From positions 12,529,501 to 12,593,500 of the forward strand of contig NC_089726.1 of the NCBI RefSeq assembly GCF_035083965.1: 64,000 nt of DNA, given 5' to 3'. Under the pieces are notes generated by a model. The model did not search any database, was not told the DNA's origin, and saw only the letters and a list, made by a program, of their open reading frames with translations. A program made the position numbers and the translations under genes. How positions within the stretch are numbered: the first letter of the stretch is position 1; each line of letters starts with the position of its first letter. The stretch is from Branchiostoma lanceolatum (taxonomy: Eukaryota; Chordata; Leptocardii; Amphioxiformes; Branchiostomatidae). This document shows, in pieces, positions 23,401 to 34,900 of the stretch.

Positions 23401-24239
23401 CAGAGATGACAGGAGAGTTTCCCGCGCTCAGTAGGGTGTTCGTGACAGAGCGGGACCAGTACCTCGCTAACTCCCTGCGGCTGGCTGCCCGCCCCGTGCC
23501 TTCCCTTGATGCACAAGGTCTGTTGTTTGGGACATTTGTCTAAACTTCTGGAATATGTCATAGCTTGCTCACTGGAGATAAAGTCACATATAATGTGTAC
23601 AGATATATCATCATGCAAATGTCTACACATAAGACAGTATATGTACAGTGTTTTCCTTGTGACAGGAAAGTTTTATGAAGTGCAATGTCATTACTGTTTT
23701 TGTTGGGGTTTTACTAAATTGCACTAAATCAGTGTCATCTATTGCAGGAGTTGTGCCGGCAGTTGTGGTCGGTGTGGTGGGAATGGGCCATGTCCCCGGC
23801 ATTGTGGAAAACTGGGGCAAGATTGTGGACATCCAGAGGTTACTCAGGTCAGTCTGACAAGTTTGCAAGACTAATTTCAAGACTTATAGCACAGTCAAAA
23901 AGGTAGCACTTAATAATGGCAAATATTATAACATGCACACATTTTGTATCATATTTTGGTAAATAAGTGATTTACCAGTCCAGTCAGAGTGTCTTTTGTG
24001 TGTATACTGTTAGTATCTACCTTCAAGATTGTAATTGCCTTAAATGGCCCAGAACTATGCCCAGGCCAAATGTTTCTGTTTTGAACAACCATTCATTGCT
24101 GCATGTGTTTTTTATTTCCAGTGTACCCCAAACATCCCGCACACAGGTTATCCTAAGGTGGACAGTGAAGCTAGGGCTGCTGGGGCTTTTAGGTTACGGC
24201 TGCTGGAGGTTTGCCAAGTGGTCAAGTCTCATGAGATAG
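17484..24239 (+). CDS. TRABD: TraB domain-containing protein
   Basis: Ten exons with consistent phases: 17484-17529, 18395-18451, 20327-20551, 21102-21256, 21689-21829, 22480-22590, 22950-23089, 23348-23517, 23748-23847 and 24122-24239, giving 420 aa. The start MAEGGREE follows AAA at the end of the divergent promoter. Residues about 35-115 form an Asp/Glu-rich, probably disordered linker. The TraB domain runs from about 143 to 385, with the two GxxH motifs of the TraB/PrgY/Tiki family (GTAH 147-150, GMGH 360-363) and a VELC segment. The C terminus has a hydrophobic stretch (KLGLLGLLGYG) followed by basic residues, suggesting a tail membrane anchor, and lacks a signal peptide. The family is related to Tiki proteases, but the cellular role of TRABD is poorly defined. 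Somewhat longer than the human protein, mainly through the acidic linker. Confidence 0.92.
20414..20443 (+). other. G-quadruplex-prone run in TRABD exon 3
   Basis: Five runs of three to seven G separated by loops of one to four bases lie on the coding strand, encoding the WGGGDAGQGRE part of the acidic linker. The motif fits the usual quadruplex pattern, so structure could form in the transcript. Confidence 0.5.
21868..21960. repeat. short interspersed inverted repeat in TRABD intron
   Basis: CATCCAACAACCAGTCAA near 21880 is matched in inverse orientation by TTGACTGG...TTGTTGGATA near 21917-21942. This is a small MITE-like or foldback remnant in the intron after the fifth coding exon. Confidence 0.45.
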
Positions 24240-25510
24240 GTATCACACTGGAGTTTTGTATTGGTCTCCCATAGCGGTTTCGCAAGACTCAGTGTCTCAG
24301 TGTCCATCTTGTGAGATTTTGACATTTTGACACGACAGTTTTTAGTAATACACACCATTTAGATTGTTAGTGTCCTAACATCTGTCTAAAGAATGGTTTC
24401 TCATGATATTATGGTTACATTTCAGCATAATTAGTCTTTTTTGTCATGTGGTGTCAAGCACAGGGATGTTCCCAGATCCTACCACATTCCATTTTTTGTC
24501 CCAAAGTTGGCAAGTCAGTGGGTGTAAGGCACAAAGGCATCTTCTTTGATAAACATCCATTTAATGATATGTCTGCCTTATATGGCACTGAATGGATGGC
24601 CAGATAAACATGGCAATTGTGGACAGGTGACCAAATATGGAAACATCCCTGCATCATGATTTGTTTAGATTACATATATGTGACACAGGAATATGGGATT
24701 GGGTATCTGATATATATGCTGGTGGTGGCTAGTAGAAATAGGTTATACTTTGGTAGACAAGGTACATTGTCGGTAGTTGATGTAGTAGGTCCTCATACAC
24801 AGAACATTGTGTACTAATGTGTGCATATATTCACTTGTGTATGCATTATACATGTAAACGTTGTACAACTAGACTATAAACTTGTTAAGATGTATGAAGT
24901 TCATCTTTAAGCCGACTTGACAGATAGTGTTAATAGATATAAAGATCTGAAATAGGGGTTTTTCAATAAGATAATATGTTCCACCAGAAAGTATATTTAT
25001 AACTATAGAGTCAGAATTTCTACCCTATTGACAGTGTTCCCTTGTTTCTGTTCTTCAATGCAAGTGTTCCATGTTTTCCTGCTATCTGACGTAGAAGCCA
25101 TCCCTGTGTAGAAGCGCTAATAACAAGATGTACATGTTGTCCACTAGAAATACAAGCTTTCAATTGTTTAGCTGTATTTGCAATAACAAGAATTCTGATA
25201 CTCTGTTTTGTTGTAGCTGGTTCAGTTTGTTTTGTAAGGTTAAGAGAAAGAGTTTGGTATGTTGAAGGGTCCAACAGGGTATTTTGTTTGTAAAAGCGAC
25301 ATTTTGTGGTGCAAAGGTACAAACCCTGTGTTCATGTTCTCCAAATTCATGTTGTGATAAAGTTTTGTGGTTATGTTGGTTAAATTGGGTATCAACATTC
25401 TGTAATGGTTGTATGTATATGAATAAATGCTGCATTAAACTAACCCAGATTGGTACCAGAGTGCATTATTTGCTTGCAGGATTGATTGAATAAAAGTGTG
25501 ATGTATTGTG
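24240..25510 (+). other. probable 3' UTR of TRABD
   Basis: About 1.2 kb of AT-rich noncoding sequence follows the TAG. It ends near AATAAA at 25489-25494, with an earlier AATAAA near 25423. No other gene is seen. Confidence 0.55.
25489..25494 (+). terminator. AATAAA poly(A) signal, TRABD
   Basis: AATAAA is followed by AGTGTGATGTATTGTG, a GT-rich downstream element. It is the last plausible signal before the MITE and the convergent LHFPL gene. Confidence 0.5.
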
Positions 25511-25731
25511 AGCCAGTTTAACACAAGTTGTAGAATTGTTCATTCAGTGAAGCTCAAGAATTCAGAAACCACAGTTCTAGGCATATCTACGCATTTATTA
25601 AAAGGGTGACTCAGAGAAAACACCACCACACTGATGTACAAATTGAATCAAGTTCTTACAAAACCCATTAAAACACTTCATGGACCTCTCCTGATATGTC
25701 TTACATACCTCTCCAATTTCTATCACTTCTT

Positions 25732-25978
25732 AAGCCGGCGTCACACTTTAAATGACCTTTGGCCGAATTGGTCACTGGATGTCAAAATTGCCAGAGCGCT
25801 GAGCATATTTTTCGCCTGAAAATCCATTCTATCAAATTGGACCTGCGAACATAGTCCAATCTCTAAAAAGTCGCAGTAGTAAAGAGGACACCGGCTGTAT
25901 TGCTGTTGAAATTGCCCTCTAGAGCTCGCAGACTCATCAGGCGAGACATTTTCCTGCTGCAATGTGTGATGCCGGCTT
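25732..25978. mobile_element. 247-bp MITE with 14-bp TIRs
   Basis: AAGCCGGCGTCACA at 25732 and TGTGATGCCGGCTT ending at 25978 are inverted repeats with one mismatch. Flanking T/TA bases leave the target duplication ambiguous. There is no coding capacity. It lies between the convergent 3' ends of TRABD and LHFPL. Confidence 0.65.
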
Positions 25979-25979
25979 T

Positions 25980-27278
25980 ACGGTGGAATATGAAGCATTG
26001 AAAGGGTAAAACCTGTATTGTCTTTGATATGCGTATCTACTGCATAGTGTAATTATAAGGAAAAAGTTCTGTCTCCCAGATGAAAGTTTTAACTAGGCAA
26101 ACTACATACTGACTTTTGCTGTATCTATCAGTATTGCATAATGCATGAAATATTCATCTAGCTACAAATGGATAAGACAAGGCAATCAGCCTAATAAACT
26201 ATAAAAGTGAATTTAAGTAAAAGGACAACCTTTTAATTCAAAGCAGTCATAATTTGTTTTCAATAGAACTTAACTAGGTTGCGGTGGAGTGGTAGCATCT
26301 AAAGCATTTATCATGCAGAGTTATATCATAATTTTATTCTTATACTATTCTCCAATATCACTTTACACTGTATATACTGGCACTCTATACATAAATATTA
26401 AGTAGATAACTACGTAAGCATACTGTATCATAATAGCATGGCAATAAAATATACATCTACAAAGCTTCATAAATAAAATATTTTTGTGCAACATCTGTAA
26501 GAACAAGGACTTGTAGCACTCAAAATACTAGTAAGTGGTCTACAAACTGTTAAGTTTAGACCACCTCAGCAAGCTGCACCCACACTAAGAACTCTGATAA
26601 GACTACTCATACAGCTCCAATATTCTTAGCTATAACTAAGTACATAGTAAGTATGGATAAATACTTGTTGAGGAGAGTTATACACAGATCTAATTTCATT
26701 ATAGAGAAGTTGTCTGTATGAAATCCTTGTACAAATCTTTAAAATTATGAAAAATCTTTAAGTTTTCATTCCCAATAATCAAGATTTTTAGTAAATTTCC
26801 TATAGTAAATATATCATTCAAAGGTAAAGGTACAAACTGTTTTTCTCTCATTAAAATGTTCAATGTTATAAAGCTTGTCTTATTTGTATTGGTCCCTATC
26901 ACAAGTTGCTTTTGAAGAAAGTAAGTGACTTTGCCACCGAGCATTGATCAATAGTGGATAACAGATGCTTGATTAGATTATTCATTAGCCAGCACTATAA
27001 ATTCTTGTAATAAACGCGACTTTATCTCTGATACAAGTCTACCGATCCTGTCGCTGTGATGTCTATTACAAGTATATCTATTGAAAAAGTAATGCAACAA
27101 AACTACAAGTTCACATACAACAAAATAGTGGAGCAAAGATGACTGTATCTCCACTAAATACTGACCAAAGCGTAACTTAAATATGTGCTTTGTGCTAGTT
27201 CATTACATACTTCACAGTGCTTGTTTTTTAAGACCTCACATATGAAGGGTGATCATTCGTGCACAGAGATGTGAAGCA
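25980..27278 (-). other. AT-rich region, likely LHFPL 3' UTR
   Basis: No coding potential is supported. Minus-strand AATAAA (26333-26338) could end transcripts using the distal C-terminal exon at 27279-27487. Several plus-strand AATAAA words around 26455-26475 have no plus-strand gene to serve. Confidence 0.35.
26333..26338 (-). terminator. candidate AATAAA poly(A) signal, LHFPL
   Basis: TTTATT on the plus strand reads AATAAA on the minus strand, about 940 bases beyond the distal LHFPL stop codon. The assignment is positional only. Confidence 0.3.
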
Positions 27279-27487
27279 TCACAGGTAAAAAGCTCCGCTG
27301 CTGCTGATCTGCGAACCGGCCCCAGAGCCGCGCCGTTTGGACTGGTAGGTGCGGCGGTCCAATGGCATGGGCTCGGCGTGGTAGTTGAAGGCCTCGGTGG
27401 GTTCCGGCGCCAGTGGAGCCGGCTGGAACGAGCGCTTGGATCCGATGGAACGTCCAGAGATGGAGGCACGGTCACCCATTCCATAGG
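27279..27487 (-). CDS. alternative C-terminal exon of LHFPL
   Basis: After a minus-strand acceptor (CTTCCTCGTAG) the frame reads AYGMGDRASISGRSIG..., a 68-residue Ser/Arg/Pro-rich tail ending FYL-stop. Phase 1 entry matches an internal donor G|GTACAG at 29309/29308 in the exon that otherwise ends at 29220. Splicing there replaces the proline-rich tail ending NPDYM with this one. The exon is GC-richer than its surroundings, supporting coding function. An alternative frame (MEWVTVPPSL...) is open too but starts from a different phase. Confidence 0.55.
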
Positions 27488-29219
27488 CTACGAGGAAGGA
27501 AACATCACAGTTCATACAGTGTCTAGTTATTCCCAAATCATGAAGAAACTGATGAAAGATCATATCAAACTGGTGTTGATCAGAAAGATGCCTGATTTTA
27601 GAAAGAGAAAGGAGGAAAAGCAGAGGACGAAGACTTACTTGTGTACTGGAAACGTTAGAAGAGATAGAAGAGTGGAATTTTCAAAATTGTATGTGAAAGT
27701 TAGTTTGAGATTGGTCGAGATCACATGGCATTGTGTGCTGCTGATTGGTTGGTTGTGACTGGATCATGATTCCAGCTGTGCAGTTTCCATTTCTGATGCA
27801 AATTGGCACATGGCTTTATTCAAGTAGCAAAGTAAAAACTATTGGGCACATGAAGCAGCATCAAAATGTCATTGCAGATAATATCAAGATCAACGTACTA
27901 TGGACATTATTTTTGACAATCTGATTGCTGTTCAGTCAGTCAGTCAAGGGCATCCATCAGCTGTTAATCAATCTAAAATTTATCAACAGTAAATTTTGAA
28001 CCATTGTTCACTGTCAGCCTCTCAGATCAGGGTGATGCATGTCATTGGAATTAGATACTAGTGATTGGAATTTCCGAATGTTGTGGCTTTTGTTATTAGC
28101 CTAGCACCTCCATCAGCATGGTGTCTCCTGTTCAGCAGGCTTTCTGTCCTCCTCTGTACCTGCCTGCAGCACTGTGAGTGGCAAGTCTTCACAAATACAC
28201 AAAGGACTTTTACATATGCATCTATTTCGACATGATGAACAGACTTGCAGACTTTATCCTACAGAATTCATGGGGTCCTGTTCTTTTTTTTCATGATCTA
28301 TGTTTCAGTAATGCTTAAGAATAGTAGTACTGACACAATCAGATCAAAATATGTCTGACTCATCAATCTTTGGCACTTTATGTCAAGATTTTATTGCCTA
28401 AAGAATACATCAGAGAACATGTGAGAAGTTTACCATGACACAACTTCATAGACCACACTACTGTGTGTCAAAACGTCTCATCCAAGTAAAAATGAGCCAT
28501 AAGATAAATATACACAGCACAAACCTGTTGTGCAGATACAGTGAAGAAGTGAAGTTAGAAGACGGGAACAATGTTTCATACATTTCAGTAGTTAGAAGTT
28601 AGAATTGAAGCTTTGTACAAATGTAGAGCAAAAAGTTTGATACAAAATTAACAGTGAGAGAGAGGAATGTATAAAGTGTACTCGCATTAAAAAACCTGTA
28701 TCAAGTTTTGCAGCAGCAAAACACTTCGTTGAATCACGCTTTGCTATGGTGATTCATGTACTCTCAACATTTTTGCTGCACATGGCAGAGAGACATTTGG
28801 TGACAGAGTATAGAGAAAGAGATATGTACAGAGAAAATTTGAAAGTCAGGACAGTATATTTTACTAGTACTAGATGTATACACAATAGTTCAATGGAGTA
28901 AATAGTTTTTTCATTTGCATATTCACATGCAACCTTTTTATTCATTTTGTTATATTGAATTATACCTTATATTGTTACATTATCGGTGTCTTCGACGTGT
29001 ACACAGGAAGAAGAGGACAGAGTATTAAAGTGGCATAAAATGCACAATGCAGACATTTTCAGAAGCATAGCAACTACAAATCTGTCAGACAGCTGAACAG
29101 AACAGTTACTGTAGATATTGTCTGTGAATGTCAAATCAAATCTAGCAACTGACAAAAAGTATTACATATTGCATGACAGGAGTTCAGAGAGAGAAAGAAG
29201 AGACATACAGACTGCATTA

Positions 29220-31944
29220 TCACATGTAGTCGGGGTTGGGGTTAGCCAGTAATTCTGCAGCAGTGGGAAGGAGGGAAGGAGGGATGGCCGGGGGAGGAGG
29301 TACTGTACCGGCAGGGCCTCCGTTGATCAGTCCGTGAGAGGCGAAGGCCAGCTTCTCCTGCCGGTCGGCCAGGAAGAAGGCGAGGGCTGCGAGGATGGCT
29401 GCGTCGAAGATACCGATAATGGCGAGGATGTAGGCCCAGCGGATGGTGCACTCCCCTTGCTGATACTTCTCTGCACCGTTGGCACACAGTCCGGCTACCA
29501 GCGAGTTGTCCCAACCAGCAGGGTAGATCACACAGGCCAGGAACATGCACAGGGCTGGACAAGAATACAATGTATACTTAAAGATATTTTCCTACATATA
29601 AGATACTAGATGTATGGCTTCCCACAGCTGCAAATCATATTTGCATTGTATCATTGATTTCATTATCAATTTTGAAAAAAAATCCTTTCAAGAGGGAGAC
29701 ACTCAACATATTCATAGGCCATTGCTTATTCAAATATAAATTACACCAAATATCAGCCAAGATTAGTGTTGTCTTTTGCTTCTAGAGATCTGCAAAGGAA
29801 AAAAATTATATGAGAAAATGCAATGAGATATTAAAAGCAACAGTGAGACAATTTTTGCAAAAATATGCAGTTCTCTATAATTATATTCTTTGCCATCCTC
29901 TTGGGAATTGCTGCACAAACGTGTTGCTGGACAGAATCTCCCAGGTACCCCAGTCTGTCATTATTCAGATAGGCTCCCAGATCCTATCTGTTCCTAATGG
30001 GGCAGAAAATTGCTGGTATCAGCCAAACATGACAAAAGTGCTAAATAACTGCCCGTCTAGTCCAAACCACACTAATGGATTGTACCTGAAGTCATCTTTA
30101 CTTCGTGGAATTTTTAGTCCTACCGTCATAAATTTATCTTAAATTGTATTCTTCTTCTGAAAAGGCCTTACTTCAAGGATGCATCCAAGCGATTCAGTTA
30201 TTAATGATCAAAAGAGGATAGGTGCAATTTTACTAGATAAGAAATTTTCACTAGTGCCTTGAGCATCCTGGATAATGCTGGTAAATATGCTTTGGTAGTA
30301 GACTCTAGAATACCTGTGATAAATTCACTGAGGCCAACCGTGGGAATTTACAGTATGACTCACGCTGGTATAACTGGTTGGGTGGGTCTGAGCCACTGAC
30401 ACAGAAGGCTATGCTAGAATGACCTTCAATTCCCAGCTAAGTGGAGGTGAAAAAAAAACATGGCCGATACCTAAGTAAGCTATAATGGATCACCACCAAT
30501 CTGTAAGAAAACAACCTGTCACGAAATGTCAGAACAATGTGGCAAGTTCTTGGCTTTTGTCATGGCAATCATGAAACATAATCAATGAATTTTCAGTCAA
30601 ATAGTAAACACGACATTTGACTATATGCAGCCAATATGCTTCAATCTATGCATTGAGAATATGACACTTTTTCTAAAGAATTATTTTTGATATAAAATAA
30701 AAAACAAAATGCTTTGTCCAATGCACCCTCTGGACTGAAAAGTGTGACCTTTGCAGAAATTCCTACAGGACATGGAACACCTGCATAATTTATAAGCTGA
30801 CTGCTTTCACCATTATATGCCACACCCATACACCTGGAGCTGGTACAGACTGGGACACGCTACTATTCAGCTGTGCACAAGTTGTATACATTCTATGTTA
30901 CTTTGACCAACACTAACTAAGTTCTTTCAATGATGTATAAGTATCTCTCTTAATGAAGTGGTGCAAATGGAATGTAGACAATCTGCTTTTATGATAACAT
31001 GCGCAAGAAGAAAAGACATGGTTTTATATATAATTTTTTCAAGAACCATCTCTGAAGCACAAAATATTCTTGATGAAAATGATATGATCTATTAAAAGAT
31101 AAACTTTGAAATATCAAAGATTCAAGCTTGCCTTGGGCCAGTTTATTACAAGGAAAATGTCATCAACATCATCATCAAGTATCTCAGAAGCTTTGTTGGA
31201 GATGAATCCTTATCAGCATGAATTATATTTCCTCCCTAGACCCATTGAGGACGATTTTTGTTTACAAAAGAATATTCAATATACATGTAGTTATGCAATG
31301 TATGTATGATCATCAATTAACTTCCCAGGACTGTCCTTTGAAATAGTTTGTTACATAATATTCCACTGGAAAATGCCACTGGCATAGTTAGTATCTTTGG
31401 ATATAGAAAAATCCATTGCCAAGCTTTTGGTTTTAATGCCCTTTTACGACTCACCAGAGATGAGCAGAAGCACCCCACAAACGATCATGATGACAATGTG
31501 TGCACGGCTGGGGGGCTTGCTAACGTCCCGCCGGTCATCGATGTACACCAGGCAAAAGTACGGGAACATCAGGATGATCACGATCATCACCATGAGGATG
31601 GAGAAGAAAACGAAGAACGCTGACGCACGGAAGGCGTCGGACGGGATGGAGCTGAAGTCGTCAAACCTTCCGCTGCAGGTTAGCCTCGGAGTCGCACCTC
31701 CCAGGCAGTACTGGAACAGGCCAAAGTACCCTGACATTGGCGTCGTGCTGCTATCTCCGATCCAGAAGGGCTGGACAAAGACCACGATGTTCATGATGGC
31801 CCAGCAGACCGTGAAGATCGCCCATAGCACCGAGATCACACGGACCTGGATCTTGTGCCAGTAGAAATGTCGATCCATGTCCTCGTCCCTCATGGCAGGA
31901 CCGTACATGACCGTCTCCCCATAGTAATCGCCAACAACAGACAT
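29220..31944 (-). CDS. LHFPL tetraspan protein, fused-module isoform or paralogue (A)
   Basis: One exon, 31944-31455, encodes everything module B carries in two exons, including [11 protein letters not shown], where B has an intron. It joins in phase 1 to the shared exon 29554-29220, giving 274 aa. The start MSVVGDYYG has a good ACCATGT context and adds about 30 N-terminal residues before the TM1 segment [22 protein letters not shown]2 and TM3 are more diverged from the family than B (for example [11 protein letters not shown] in place of B's MWLQIVS), suggesting faster evolution. The C-terminal tail after TM4 is proline-rich and ends NPDYM. This may be a tandem paralogue whose 5' part replaced or supplements the ancestral one, or an alternative promoter of one gene; sequence alone cannot decide. 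Confidence 0.85.
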
Positions 31945-34900
31945 GGTGACAAGGATTTCAAGACTCACGCACACTAGGCTCTAATATAATCCCAAATATG
32001 CCTTGAAAGGGGAAGAATTTAGACCATTTGAATAGGCCGACCTCGTCCGGGGCTCAGTCAGACACTCTGCGAAAGCAACTGAAGAAATCTGTCTGTTCTA
32101 ATCTAAGAACAATTTTAACCAATTAGCCACGTCAAAACTGGCAATCTGGCTGACTTCTTGCAGCTGTTGTATCCAACATTCAGAACCTTAGACACACAAA
32201 TATTCCAGTTCAACGTCCCACAGGAGACGACTCCCAGTGACAACAATAGACTGGGTGTTGTTGCGAGATAGAGGCTGCTCTAACAATTACTAGTATTGGG
32301 TCTGAGGTCACCCAGCGGCATTGTTATGGAAATTAGCTGCCACTTTCTTTGGGCCAGCCCTGGAACATGCATTGAGACATGTCATCCTGTTGAGCTGCTT
32401 TTTAACAATAATTTCCAAGCAGATGAAGGGCTGGAAGGACATTTTCTGTTTGGTAATACTAATAATGTATAAAGCTCTACAAAATGTTGCATACGAAAAT
32501 TCAAATTGCCGAAAATCTGCACTGTGGAGATCATCAGTCAATGGTAATGATAGAAAATTGCATGCTGTCAACTACAGCATTAACACGAAGAAATTGATGG
32601 AGCTGATTTCAAGCACTCAAGTCACATCATGAATCTTAAGTGCTTTTACCTATAAACTATGTATTCAAAGATGATAAGTATTTGGGCTCTACTCTTCTCA
32701 TGCATTCTTGGCTGTAGGAAATATATTATAATTGAAGCAAATTCAATTCCAGCACTGTCTAACATTGAAATTGTAATACATGCTGGTTCCAGGGCATACC
32801 AGTCTAACCACCCTGCCCTCTGCAGCAGAGTTGGCCCTGGCCCCCATCATGCAACATGTTAAACAGTTGTTACACTAAGCCCATTCTAACCATAGCGCCA
32901 CCCCAGGCTCCACCCTGTACATTGTACTTTCTAGAGCCGGTTGAATACATCCAAATGTGTGGCAGAGAATGGGGAGGAGGATGAAACTCACATCATGACT
33001 TTCCATGAAAAAAAATGCCTAAGTCTTCATGCCTTCGATACTAGTACTATCTTCTCAAGACCTAGCTACTTACTCCATTAATTCATTTGGAGATCCTCAT
33101 TTTGTATTCTTGCCATTCACTAACTGCCCACAGCTTACTGTAGTCACCAGACCATTTAGCTCAATCAGTACGAATGTATCTAACATTGTCTTGTGTGATT
33201 GACAAACAATTTACAGAGGATAAGATTGACAAGTGGTTTGAGCAGTCAAAATACACTCTGCAAACAAGTTAATAGCCTAAACACATCCAATCCCAGGGTG
33301 GTACATTGTTGCTAACCAAGAGAGTCTATAAAGAATGTGTATCTAATCACACAGACACACCCTCCTATCAACAGTATGTGTGGAGGATTTAGTTCCCATC
33401 ACACATCCTGTGAAAAGACACACCCTATTCATTATGTTGGGATAATACACAGTTTACAGTAGGGTGATAATGGCTTTAAAAACTCTCACGGGGTTTCACT
33501 TTCCAAACAAACCATCAGGAGAATAATGGAGGAAACAGGAAGAATGGCATTTGGTACATTTGGTAGCTACAGCACAACTTCTATTCTCAATGGTTGTAGT
33601 TATCACTACAATTTCAAACCAGAAGCCTTGCCAGTTTTAGAGAGAGATTTTTCCTGCCTGATAAAAATGAAGCCTCATGTGAAAAATGGGATGCATTTTG
33701 AATCTGAGAAGTATAATTTGTACCACAACTTCCTAATTTACTTACATATATCTACATGTGTTAATCAATGAAATCAACTACCTGTTAACTAGCACATAAA
33801 CAACCTATCATCCTATGTAAACTAATGTGACAACCTATCTACTAGTACAGATGTTATGAAGCACACTTTGGTGACCTGACAGCTAGGGTGTATGTCAGAA
33901 AATATACAGTTTGTCTTGTAATAATGTTACATACATGTATTACATAATTCAAATAGGGAAATCTAATAATGGGGAAACTTTGGTCTATTGGCAAAGAAAG
34001 CAATTGGTGAGAACTTACCAGAGACAATTTGCAGCCACATGCAGATCTTGTAGACCTTCTCTGCATGCACGCAGAAGAAGAGAAGCATACAGATTATGCA
34101 GATTAGGATCATCAGGAAGCTGAACCCGACAAAGAAGGTGGCTGCCTTGAAAGCATCGCTGGGAATGGTAGTGAAGTCATCTAGCCGCCCCTCACACTGT
34201 AGGGTCTGTGTCAGCCCCCTGCCCAGGCAGTACCGGTACAGGCCGAAGTGACCAGTCATAGGTGTGTCCTTGGAGTCACCTATCCAGAAGGGCTGAGGAC
34301 AAAGATAAAACTTGTCTCAATGATGCAATTAAGACATTGAGCAAGTTGAATGGCTCCCACCATTTAAAATACATTTGTATTGTTACATTTGCTTATACAT
34401 AACATTATATAAATCTAAAAACATTTTCAACTCATTTATATTCATTCATCAATAAGTATACACCAGAGATGCCAAGTATCTAGGTCAACAAGAAAAAAGC
34501 ATTATAGAGATGAAATGTGAGACAGCTGTTGTGCCATATTGAATTTTACAATGTATTAACTTGTATCTATGTGTCTTTTTTGCAAGGCACAATCTAGGCC
34601 ACTTTGATTCTATGTAATTTGTAAGCAAGGAAAGGTATATCTTATGTAATGCATGAGATAGATGTTTAATTTTGGCCTTCTAGAATTCACTCACAGTAAA
34701 GCATAGTTGAGACTCCTCCATGCAAACCATCTTGTATGTTCCTTATATTTTTATATCTTTGTCTTTCTCCATTATCATTACCATATGGTAACACATTACA
34801 GCATATAATCAGTTGCCAAACAAAAGGAGGAAATGGGATGGAAAAAATAGAGTGGGTAACATTTAGATATACATGCACCTCATTATTCATTGATAACCCT

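Noticed and set aside
27249..27758. Plus-strand 169-codon frame
   Set aside because: It is the opposite strand of the LHFPL distal exon; no splice sites or family motif support it.
29810..30142. 110-codon frame in LHFPL intron
   Set aside because: No recognisable domain, splice logic or codon bias.
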